Shown: positions 6,402 to 13,829 of the stretch, in pieces
How positions within the stretch are numbered: position 1 is the stretch's first letter
How the letters are laid out: each line of letters starts with the position of its first letter
Assembly: GCA_910585525.1 (NCBI GenBank)
Contig: CAJUFR010000027.1
Coordinates: 1 to 27,945, forward strand
Source: an uncultured Angelakisella sp.
Lineage (GTDB): Bacteria; Bacillota; Clostridia; Oscillospirales; Ruminococcaceae
DNA length: 27,945 nucleotides
Direction: 5' to 3'
Made by a program: the position numbers and the translations under genes
The notes under the pieces: generated by a model
What the model was told of the DNA's origin: nothing
Databases searched by the model: none
Seen by the model: only the letters and a program-made list of their open reading frames with translations

Positions 6402-8312
6402 TTACTCTTCCAGCCGGTCCAGTTCCGCCAGCCAGAGGGCGGCGGAGGCGTCGCTGGGCATCCGCCAGTCCCCCCGGGGAGAGAGGGCGGCGCTGCCCAC
6501 CCGTGGGCCGTCGGGCATACAGGAACGCTTGAACTGCTGGGCGAAGAACCGCCGGTAGAACATTTGCAGCCACCGGAGGATGGTGTCCCGGTGGTATGCC
6601 CCGGCGAAGGCGGTCTCCGCCAGCCGCAGCACCTTGCCGGGGGCGAAGCCCCACCGCAGGGTGTAGTAAAGGAAGAAGTCGTGGAGCCGGTAGGGGCCCA
6701 CCAGGTCCTCGGTCTTTTGGCTGATCTCCCCGTCCCGGGCCGGGAGCAGTTCGGGGCTCACCGGGGTGTCCAGAATGTCCAGCAGCACCCGGCGCAGTTC
6801 TCCCTCTGCCCCGGCGGCCATGGTGGCCACCATGTGGCGGACCAGCGTCTTAGGCACTCCCGCGTTGACCCCGTACATGGACATCTGGTCCCCGTTGTAG
6901 GTGGCCCACCCCAGGGCCAGTTCCGAAAGGTCCCCGGTGCCCACCACCAGGCTGCCGGAGCGGTTGGCAAGATCCATCAGCACCTGGGTCCGCTCCCGGG
7001 CCTGGGCGTTTTCGTAGGTGACATCCAGGGTGACGCCGTCGTGGCCGATGTCCGCCAGGTGCCGGGTCACCGAATCCCGAATATCCACCGTGGAAAGGCT
7101 CACCCCCAGGGCAGCGCAGAGGGCCTCGGCGTTGCCACGGGTGCGGCCGGTGGTGCCGAAGCAGGGCATGGTGACGGCGGATATCTCCTTGCGGGAGCGG
7201 CCCAGCAGGTCAAAGGCCCGGACGGTGACCAGCAGCGCCAGGGTGGAATCCAGCCCGCCGGAGATGCCCAGCACCGCCCCGGCGCAGCGGGTGTGCTCCA
7301 GCCGCTTCATCAGGCCGTGGGCCTGGATGGAGATGATCTCCTGGCACCGGGCTTCCCTCCCCGCCTCGTCCCGGGGGACGAAGGGGTCCGGGGGGATATC
7401 CCGGGTAAGGGTGGCAGGGGAGGGCTCCATCTCAAAGAATATCTCGTCAAAGCCGTCGGGGCTGGGGGGCCAGGTATTGGTCCGCCGCCGCTGTCCCGCC
7501 AGCCGCTCCACGTCGATCTCGGTGACGGCAAAGCCCTCCCCGAAGGGCAGGCTCTCGGCCAGCAGCGCCCCGTTTTCCCCGATGATGTTATGGGCGCCGA
7601 ACACCAGGTCGGTGGTGGATTCCCCCCAGCCGCTGGCGGCGTAAAGGTAGCCGCAGCAGAGCCGGGCCGACTGGCCGGTGACCAGGGAGCGGCGGTAGGC
7701 CGCCTTGCCGGTGGCCTCGTCGCTGGCGGAGGGGTTGGCGATGATGGTAGCCCCTGCCGCCGCCAGCCGCCCCGAGGGGGGATCCAGCACCCACAGGTCC
7801 TCGCAGATCTCCACCCCCAGGCAGAAGGCCGGCAGCTGCCGGCAGCGGAACACCATGTTCCCGCCAAAGGGGACCCACCGCCCCCCGATCAGACAGTCCC
7901 GGACCTCTCCGGGGCCGGGGGAGAAGTTGCGGGTCTCGTAGAACTCCCCGTAGCCGGGGATGTTCCGTTTGGGCACCACCCCCAGTATCCTGCCGTCCTG
8001 GATGACGGCGGCGCAGTTGTAGAGCCGGCCCGCCACCGCCAGGGGCACCCCTGCCACCAGCAGCTGGTCCCGCCCCTTGGTGGCGGTGGTGATGGCCTCC
8101 AGCGCCGCCACCGCCCCGTCCAGCAGGGCGGCCTGGCCAAAGAGGTCGCCGCAGGTGTAGCCGGTGACCGCCAACTCCGGCAGCACCAGCAGCTTGACGC
8201 CCAGGGCCAGGGCTTTCTCCATGGTCTGGAGTATCTGGTCCCGGTTATAGGCGCAGTCCGCCACCCGCAGGGCGGGGGAGGCGGCCGCGACCTTGATGAA
8301 TCCGTCCTTCAT
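6402..8312 (-). CDS. nadE: Glutamine-dependent NAD+ synthetase
   Basis: A 636-residue enzyme that makes NAD+ from nicotinic acid adenine dinucleotide, ATP and glutamine, the last step of NAD synthesis. The N-terminal nitrilase-type glutaminase domain (1 to ~280) shows the Glu-Lys-Cys triad: Glu46 in LPELAVTGYT, the Lys in PKRNIPGYGEFYE and the Cys in GVEICEDLW. The C-terminal synthetase domain has the PP-loop GISGGLDST and GTGDLSELALGW. The length fits the two-domain form. ATG 8312 is preferred because AGGAGG lies 8 bases upstream, giving MKDGFIKV; ATG 8318 in the same frame is possible. It follows asnS with a 39-bp gap, so the two are very likely co-transcribed. Confidence 0.95.
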   Translation of the reverse strand: MKDGFIKVAAASPALRVADCAYNRDQILQTMEKALALGVKLLVLPELAVTGYTCGDLFGQAALLDGAVAALEAITTATKGRDQLLVAGVPLAVAGRLYNCAAVIQDGRILGVVPKRNIPGYGEFYETRNFSPGPGEVRDCLIGGRWVPFGGNMVFRCRQLPAFCLGVEICEDLWVLDPPSGRLAAAGATIIANPSASDEATGKAAYRRSLVTGQSARLCCGYLYAASGWGESTTDLVFGAHNIIGENGALLAESLPFGEGFAVTEIDVERLAGQRRRTNTWPPSPDGFDEIFFEMEPSPATLTRDIPPDPFVPRDEAGREARCQEIISIQAHGLMKRLEHTRCAGAVLGISGGLDSTLALLVTVRAFDLLGRSRKEISAVTMPCFGTTGRTRGNAEALCAALGVSLSTVDIRDSVTRHLADIGHDGVTLDVTYENAQARERTQVLMDLANRSGSLVVGTGDLSELALGWATYNGDQMSMYGVNAGVPKTLVRHMVATMAAGAEGELRRVLLDILDTPVSPELLPARDGEISQKTEDLVGPYRLHDFFLYYTLRWGFAPGKVLRLAETAFAGAYHRDTILRWLQMFYRRFFAQQFKRSCMPDGPRVGSAALSPRGDWRMPSDASAALWLAELDRLEE

Positions 8313-8351
8313 CGGCATCCCTCCTGTGATCAAGGCATCTTCCGTTTTGTA

Positions 8352-9746
<1,395 letters not shown>

Positions 9747-9787
9747 AGGGGTCCCTTCTTTCCTGTAGATTCCAGATAGATGGTCCT

Positions 9788-9816
9788 ATTATAATATGGT
9801 CCAGGGCTTTTTGCAA
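9788..9816 (-). promoter_or_regulatory. Sigma-A promoter of asnS-nadE
   Basis: Minus strand TTGCAA (9811-9816), 17-bp spacer, perfect TATAAT (9788-9793). The -35 abuts the hairpin that follows the rubrerythrin gene. Confidence 0.75.
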
Positions 9817-9856
9817 GCCAACGCCCGTGTCCCTCCCCGGGGACACGGGCGTTGGC
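9817..9856 (-). terminator. Strong hairpin after the rubrerythrin gene
   Basis: A 17-bp perfect stem (GCCAACGCCCGTGTCCC with its complement) around a 6-nt loop, 12 bp past the rubrerythrin stop. It is followed by TTGC rather than a long T-run, so termination may be partial and let some transcription pass into asnS. Confidence 0.65.
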
Positions 9857-9868
9857 TTGGCGCAAACC

Positions 9869-10408
9869 TTACCCCTTGCCGGGGACCACCCGGAAGTAGG
9901 CCTGGGGGTGGGAGCAGACGGGGCACTTTTCCGGGGCCTTGGGGCCCTCGTACAAAAAGCCGCAGTTGCCGCACTGCCACACCACGGTGGAGCCCTTGGC
10001 GAACACCGCCTGGTCCTCCACCTCCCGGAGGAGGGTCTGGAACCGCTCCTCGTGCTGTTTTTCGATGCCCCCCACCTGCTCGAAGAGGCGGGCGATGTTG
10101 TCGAAGCCCTCCTCCCGGGCCACCTGGGCGAACTGGGCGTACATCTGGGTCCACTCGTACCGCTCCCCGGCGGCGGCGTCCGCCAGGTTGGTGGCGGTGT
10201 CCGGGATGCTGCCGCCGTGGAGGAGGCGGAACCAGATCTTCGCGTGGGCCCGCTCGTTCTCGGCGGTCTCGGTAAAGAGTTCCCCGATGTGGCGGTAGCC
10301 CTCCTCCGTGGCCTTGGAGGCGTAGTAGGTGTACTTGTTCCGGGCCTGGGATTCCCCGGCGAAGGCGGCGGTGAGGTTCGCTTCGGTCCTGGAGCCTTTC
10401 AGTTCCAT
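9869..10408 (-). CDS. rbr: Rubrerythrin (ferritin-like domain then rubredoxin domain)
   Basis: A 179-residue cytoplasmic peroxidase of the classical type. The N-terminal four-helix di-iron domain contains FAGESQARNKY, ENERAH and EKQHEERF ligand motifs. The C-terminal rubredoxin site is CGNCGFLYEG followed by CPVC. It should reduce hydrogen peroxide with electrons passed through the FeCys4 centre. It lies 71 bp downstream of perR on the same strand, so it is probably co-transcribed and induced when PerR is oxidised. The start at 10408 follows AAGAAGGA. Its domain order is the opposite of the rubrerythrin at 999-1541, so the two are not a recent duplication. Confidence 0.93.
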   Translation of the reverse strand: MELKGSRTEANLTAAFAGESQARNKYTYYASKATEEGYRHIGELFTETAENERAHAKIWFRLLHGGSIPDTATNLADAAAGERYEWTQMYAQFAQVAREEGFDNIARLFEQVGGIEKQHEERFQTLLREVEDQAVFAKGSTVVWQCGNCGFLYEGPKAPEKCPVCSHPQAYFRVVPGKG

Positions 10409-10479
10409 AAAACGGTCCTTCTTTCTCTGCCTGGGCAGTTAGGATAGTCTGCCATGCAGTGAGGGAAGGGCCGCGACTT

Positions 10480-10866
10480 TTATTTCTCCCGGCAATCCCG
10501 GCAATCCTGGCAAAGACCGGTGAGAAGGAGGTGGCGGTCCTGGACCAGGAAGCCCTGCTGGTCCAGTATCTGGCGGTCCAGCTGCCGCAGGGCGTCGCAC
10601 TCCACATCGAACACCCGGTCACAGCCGGTGCAGACCATGTGGTCGTGCTGGTCCAGCCTGCCGTCGAAGCGGTCGCTCCCCACAGGCATGGAGATCTTTC
10701 TTATCATTCCCATTTCCGCCAGAAAATTCAGGTTCCGGTAAACGGTGCCCAGGCTGATCCGGGGATTTTGCTGCCGCACCTGCTGGTAGACGCCGTCGGC
10801 GGTGGGGTGGATGGGGTTTTCCAGGACGGTCTGCAAGACCAGTTCCCGCTGTTTGGAATAGTTCAT
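10480..10866 (-). CDS. perR: Peroxide-sensing repressor PerR (Fur family)
   Basis: A 128-residue Fur-family regulator. All functional residues of Bacillus subtilis PerR are present at a constant offset of 17. His20, Asp68, His74, His76 and Asp87 correspond to the sensing metal site (His37, Asp85, His91, His93, Asp104). Cys79, Cys82, Cys119 and Cys122 correspond to the structural zinc site. Asp rather than Glu at position 87 is the residue that favours PerR over Fur. The winged helix (residues ~1-60) has ISLGTVYRNLNFL. It should repress peroxide-defence genes with Fe or Mn and be inactivated by metal-catalysed histidine oxidation. AGGAGG sits very close (3-4 bases) before the ATG. It is co-oriented with rbr, with a promoter and a likely autoregulatory dyad upstream. 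Confidence 0.93.
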   Translation of the reverse strand: MNYSKQRELVLQTVLENPIHPTADGVYQQVRQQNPRISLGTVYRNLNFLAEMGMIRKISMPVGSDRFDGRLDQHDHMVCTGCDRVFDVECDALRQLDRQILDQQGFLVQDRHLLLTGLCQDCRDCREK

Positions 10867-10930
10867 GGTCCTCCTGACTGCCGGTGGCTCCGGCCGCCAT
10901 CCTTCCGGGGGAGAATGGCGGAAAATGATT

Positions 10931-10949
10931 AGGAATGAGAATCCTTCCT
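10931..10949. promoter_or_regulatory. Possible PerR operator upstream of perR
   Basis: An imperfect dyad with AGGAA/TTCCT arms around TGAGAATCC, inside an AT-rich stretch with AATGATT and GAATGAGAATC half-site-like elements. It sits just downstream of the perR -10, as expected for autoregulation. The match to a canonical PerR box is weak. Confidence 0.4.
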
Positions 10950-10958
10950 GATTTTAAT

Positions 10959-10987
10959 ATCATATCACGCCCCCCGCCCCCTGTCAA
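10959..10987 (-). promoter_or_regulatory. Sigma-A promoter of perR-rbr
   Basis: Minus strand perfect TTGACA (10982-10987), 17-bp spacer, TATGAT (10959-10964). Confidence 0.78.
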
Positions 10988-11101
10988 GGCGGCGACAGGC
11001 TGCGGCAAAATTTTTAGCGCCTCCGTTCTATCATAAGAAACAGAAAAACGGACAGGCCCCGTAAAGTGCCTATCTCTTTTTAAGAAAGGTGGACCTTTGA
11101 T

Positions 11102-11431
11102 ATGCCAGTCAAGATCGAGATCGCCCCGGAGGCCGACACCGTCACCGCCCTGCTCACCGGGGAGATCGACCACCACGGCGCCGGCAAGGTACGGGATACC
11201 ATCGATGACAGCCTGCGCCGCACCTGCCCCCGGATGCTGGTGCTGGACTTCGGCGGGGTGGAGTTTATGGATTCCTCCGGCATCGGCATCGTGCTGGGGC
11301 GGTACCGGCTGATGCAGGACATGGGGGGCAAGCTGGCGCTCCGCAACCTGCCGCCCCACATCCGCCGGGTGATGCAGGTGGCGGGGATCAGCAGCCTGGA
11401 CATCCAGGAGAAACGGGGGGAGACAAAATGA
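11102..11431 (+). CDS. spoIIAA: Anti-sigma-F factor antagonist SpoIIAA
   Basis: A 109-residue STAS-domain protein. In the forespore its unphosphorylated form binds SpoIIAB and frees sigma-F. The phosphorylation site is in MDSSGIG, with Ser58 at the same position as in B. subtilis. The rest of the STAS fold is clear (LVLDFGGVEF). AAAGGTGG precedes the ATG. It overlaps spoIIAB by ATGA, indicating translational coupling and a near 1:1 ratio. The gene order spoIIAA-spoIIAB-sigF is the conserved one. I did not find a convincing sigma-H promoter in the ~110 bp upstream, although one would be expected. Confidence 0.95.
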   Translation: MPVKIEIAPEADTVTALLTGEIDHHGAGKVRDTIDDSLRRTCPRMLVLDFGGVEFMDSSGIGIVLGRYRLMQDMGGKLALRNLPPHIRRVMQVAGISSLDIQEKRGETK

Positions 11432-11871
11432 AACAGCAAAAGCCGGAAAACCTGATGCGGGCAAGTTTTCCCAGCCGTTCGGTGAACGAGGGGCTGGCCC
11501 GGTCGCTGGTGGCCTCCTTCGCCGCCCTGGCCGACCCCACGGTGGAGGAGCTCTGCGACATCAAGACCGCCGTGTCCGAGGCGGTGACCAACGCCATCGT
11601 CCACGGCTACCGGGATACCATGGGGCAGGTGTACATAGCCGCCGCCCTCTACCCCGGGGACCGACTGGTGATCACCGTCCGGGACCGGGGCTGCGGCATC
11701 GCCGACGTGGCCAAGGCCCGGGAGCCCCTTTTTACCACCTGCTCCACCGGGGAGCGGGCGGGGTTGGGCTTCGCCGTCATGGAGGAACTGATGGACAAGG
11801 TGAAGGTCCGCTCCCGGCTGGGGGAGGGCACCACCGTGGTGATGGAACGGGCGCTGCGCTCCCGGGAGTGA
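11428..11871 (+). CDS. spoIIAB: Anti-sigma-F factor and kinase SpoIIAB
   Basis: A 147-residue GHKL-family serine kinase and anti-sigma factor. It holds sigma-F inactive and phosphorylates SpoIIAA. The Bergerat ATP site is visible: the N-box SEAVTNAIVHGY (~50-61), the DRGCGI box (~88-93) and GLGFAVMEELMD (~113-124). The start overlaps the spoIIAA stop as ATGA. It matches family length and lies in the middle of the spoIIA operon, 40 bp before sigF. Confidence 0.95.
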   Translation: MKQQKPENLMRASFPSRSVNEGLARSLVASFAALADPTVEELCDIKTAVSEAVTNAIVHGYRDTMGQVYIAAALYPGDRLVITVRDRGCGIADVAKAREPLFTTCSTGERAGLGFAVMEELMDKVKVRSRLGEGTTVVMERALRSRE

Positions 11872-11911
11872 ACGCCGATGAAAACAGGGATACCGGAAGG
11901 GAGGCGGGCCG

Positions 11912-12574
11912 TTGATCACCAAGGACAGGAGCGCGATGGTGGAGCAGAACCTGGGGCTGGTCCGGTCCTGCGCCCACCGGTTCCGGGGGCGGGGCATCGA
12001 GTACGACGACCTGTACCAGGCGGGGTGCATGGGGCTGGTGAAGGCCACCGCCGCCTTTGACGAGAGCCGGGGGGTGATGTTCTCCACCTACGCGGTGCCG
12101 GTGATCCTGGGGGAGATACGCCGCCTCTTCCGGGACGGGGGCACCGTGAAGGTGAGCCGCAGCATCAAGGAACTGGGGGTGAAGGCCGCCCGGGTCCGGG
12201 AGCAGCTGAGCACCACCCTGGGCCGGGACGCCGCCATCAGCGAGGTGGCGGAGGCCATGGGCAAGGAGCCGGGGGAGATCGCCCAGGCCCTGGCGGCCAC
12301 CACGCCGCCGGTCTCCCTTACCGCCGGGGAGGAGGAAGGGGGCGGCCAGCTGGACCTGCCGGTGGATTCCCCGGAGGAACTGCTCTCCGACATCCTGGCC
12401 CTGAAGCAGGCTATGGAGCGGATGGAGGACCGGGACCGGCGGCTCATCATCCTGCGGTACTACCAGAACCAGACCCAGACCCAGACCGCCCAGGAACTGG
12501 GGATGACCCAGGTCCAAGTGTCCCGGCGGGAGAAGAAGCTGATGCAGTATTTCCGGCAGGAGCTGCTGGAATAG
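11912..12574 (+). CDS. sigF: Forespore RNA polymerase sigma factor sigma-F
   Basis: A 220-residue sigma-70-family factor, the first forespore-specific sigma. Region 2 has YDDLYQAGCMGLVKA and FSTYAVPVILGEIRR. The stretch DGGTVKVSRSIKELG is diagnostic of the SigF/SigG group. Region 4 has YYQNQTQTQTAQELGMTQVQVSRREKKL, given here in pieces: QTQTAQELGM and TQVQVSRREKK. The start is uncertain. A TTG at 11912 with GGAAGGGAGG upstream is taken, but ATG 11936 with AGGAG close by is possible. Either way it lacks the ~30-residue N-terminal extension of B. subtilis SigF and begins almost at region 1.2/2.1. It is third in the spoIIA operon and is followed by a terminator. Confidence 0.93.
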   Translation: MITKDRSAMVEQNLGLVRSCAHRFRGRGIEYDDLYQAGCMGLVKATAAFDESRGVMFSTYAVPVILGEIRRLFRDGGTVKVSRSIKELGVKAARVREQLSTTLGRDAAISEVAEAMGKEPGEIAQALAATTPPVSLTAGEEEGGGQLDLPVDSPEELLSDILALKQAMERMEDRDRRLIILRYYQNQTQTQTAQELGMTQVQVSRREKKLMQYFRQELLE

Positions 12575-12575
12575 C

Positions 12576-12607
12576 AAAAGCGGGAGGGGGTTTCCCCTCC
12601 CGCTTTT
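12576..12607. terminator. Bidirectional terminator between sigF and the convergent gene
   Basis: A perfect 14-bp stem, AAAAGCGGGAGGGG with its complement, around a 4-nt loop (12576-12589 with 12594-12607). It gives a T-tract in both directions. Confidence 0.9.
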
Positions 12608-12610
12608 GGT

Positions 12611-13693
12611 CTACCCCGCCGCCATCTCCTTGGCTACACGGCTGGCCACAGCCTCCACGGCATCCTGGTCGGTGGCGGACAGCAGCAGCCGGTCCAGCTG
12701 GCGGCGGACCTCCCGCTGCTGTCCCAGCACCTCCGCGGCCTGGTCCAGCATCCCGGCGGCGGCCCTGCGGAGGAAGGCGGCCCGGCCCTTCCGCTGGCGC
12801 AGCCGGGCCCCGTCGCAGAAGCGGGTGGCGTGGATGGCCCGCTGGGTCAGCCCCGTCAGTTCCCGGGCGTTGCCCCGGTTCAGGGTCAAAAAGCCCAGCC
12901 CCAGCTGGGGCAGCAGCAGGTGGTCCAGCTTGGTGAAGGGGAAGAGGGGACAGCGGCAGGTGACCACCTCCAGGCCGCTTTCCAGGGCCAGGTCCCGCAG
13001 CGCCTCCAGCAGGGCGTTGGCCACCGCCCCCCAGCTGTCCTCGATGGCGATGGCCCGGGGGGCGGCGGCGGCCACCGTGTCCCGGAGCAGCAGCTGCCCC
13101 TCCGGGGTGACGGCGGAAAGGAGCCGCACCTTTTCCCCGCCCTTTTTCCCGGCGGGGCGGGGGAACTCCCGGGCGGCCAGCCGCCGGGCGTAGGCCAGCA
13201 GCTTCCCCCGGTCGGTGGCGGCGGCCCCCATGGACGCCAGTTCCCCGGTAAGGGCCCCGGCGGCGTAGAGATACCCCCCGGCGTCCCGCTCCAGCCGCTC
13301 CCCCTCCCGCTCCAGGCGGATGATCTCCTCCCGGGCGTCCCAAAGGACCCGGCGGTCCAGGCAACCCCAAAGGGACACCATCTCCTCGTAGGCCCCGGGG
13401 TGCCGGGGCTGGATGGCGTGGGGCGGGTCCCCGTCGGCGATGGAGACCCGGCAGCCGGGGAAGATCGCCCCGTCCAGGGTGGAGGGGTCCCCGGAGCAGA
13501 CCAACTCCTCCACCAGGGCGTCCCGCCCCTCCATGGCCCGGCGGGCCCGGGCGATGACGGCGGAGCGGCTGGCGGCGGCGCCCCCCTGTACCACCCAGCA
13601 CCGCCAGCCGCCGGGCTCCCCCAGCTGGTCGGGCCGGGACACATACCCCTGGGGGCTGCTGCTTCCCAGGAAATACCGCAAAACCTTGTCCAT
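12611..13693 (-). CDS. PRK06851-like sporulation-associated protein with degenerate P-loops
   Basis: A 360-residue protein. From memory its layout matches the clostridial PRK06851 family: two copies of a P-loop-like module, each followed by a 'C..DP.SLDG..IP...V...DG..PH' segment. In the first copy, CSGDPSTLDGAIFPG and IADGDPPHAIQPRHPGAYEE are well kept. Family members as I recall them have GGPGTGKS in each copy. Here the first site reads QGGAAASRS and the second IEDSWGAVANALL, so both Walker A lysines are missing and ATP binding is unlikely. The residues between copies are helical. ATG 13693 starts MDKVLRYFLGSSSPQG, the usual family start. It is convergent with sigF and shares a CATAGGATGG element with the SpoIID-like gene upstream. 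The family call is moderate. Confidence 0.6.
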   Translation of the reverse strand: MDKVLRYFLGSSSPQGYVSRPDQLGEPGGWRCWVVQGGAAASRSAVIARARRAMEGRDALVEELVCSGDPSTLDGAIFPGCRVSIADGDPPHAIQPRHPGAYEEMVSLWGCLDRRVLWDAREEIIRLEREGERLERDAGGYLYAAGALTGELASMGAAATDRGKLLAYARRLAAREFPRPAGKKGGEKVRLLSAVTPEGQLLLRDTVAAAAPRAIAIEDSWGAVANALLEALRDLALESGLEVVTCRCPLFPFTKLDHLLLPQLGLGFLTLNRGNARELTGLTQRAIHATRFCDGARLRQRKGRAAFLRRAAAGMLDQAAEVLGQQREVRRQLDRLLLSATDQDAVEAVASRVAKEMAAG

Positions 13694-13730
13694 GGACGGC
13701 TCCTCCTTGCATTGTAAGGTGTTTTAGACC

Positions 13731-13738
13731 ATCCTATG
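13731..13738 (-). promoter_or_regulatory. CATAGGAT element, possible sporulation-sigma -10
   Basis: CATAGGAT lies 38 bp before the start at 13693. GTATCCC sits 15 bp upstream as a weak -35 candidate. It is identical over ten bases to the element before the SpoIID-like gene. Confidence 0.3.
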
Positions 13739-13760
13739 CGGTTTTGCGGGTTTGGGATAC

Positions 13761-13802
13761 AAAAAAGAGGCCCCCGCCGTTCATTCCCGCCGGAAGGGGC
13801 CT
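13761..13802 (-). terminator. Intrinsic terminator of the repeat-rich surface protein gene
   Basis: Arms AGGCCCC (13768-13774) and GGGGCCT (13796-13802) plus inner pairing, followed on the minus strand by CTTTTTT (A-run 13761-13766). A second small hairpin (AACCGGT/ACCGGTT, 13808-13828) lies between it and the stop codon. Confidence 0.8.
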
Positions 13803-13829
13803 TGTTGAACCGGTTTTGAATACCGGTTC

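Noticed and set aside
9747..9816. T-box leader for asnS
   Set aside because: The leader from the predicted start is about 35 nt, too short for a T-box, and lacks the TGGNACCGCG-type box.
11878..12060. Short plus-strand frame starting at an ATG before sigF
   Set aside because: It is out of frame with sigma-F and its product loses all similarity; the TTG/ATG starts in the sigF frame are better supported.
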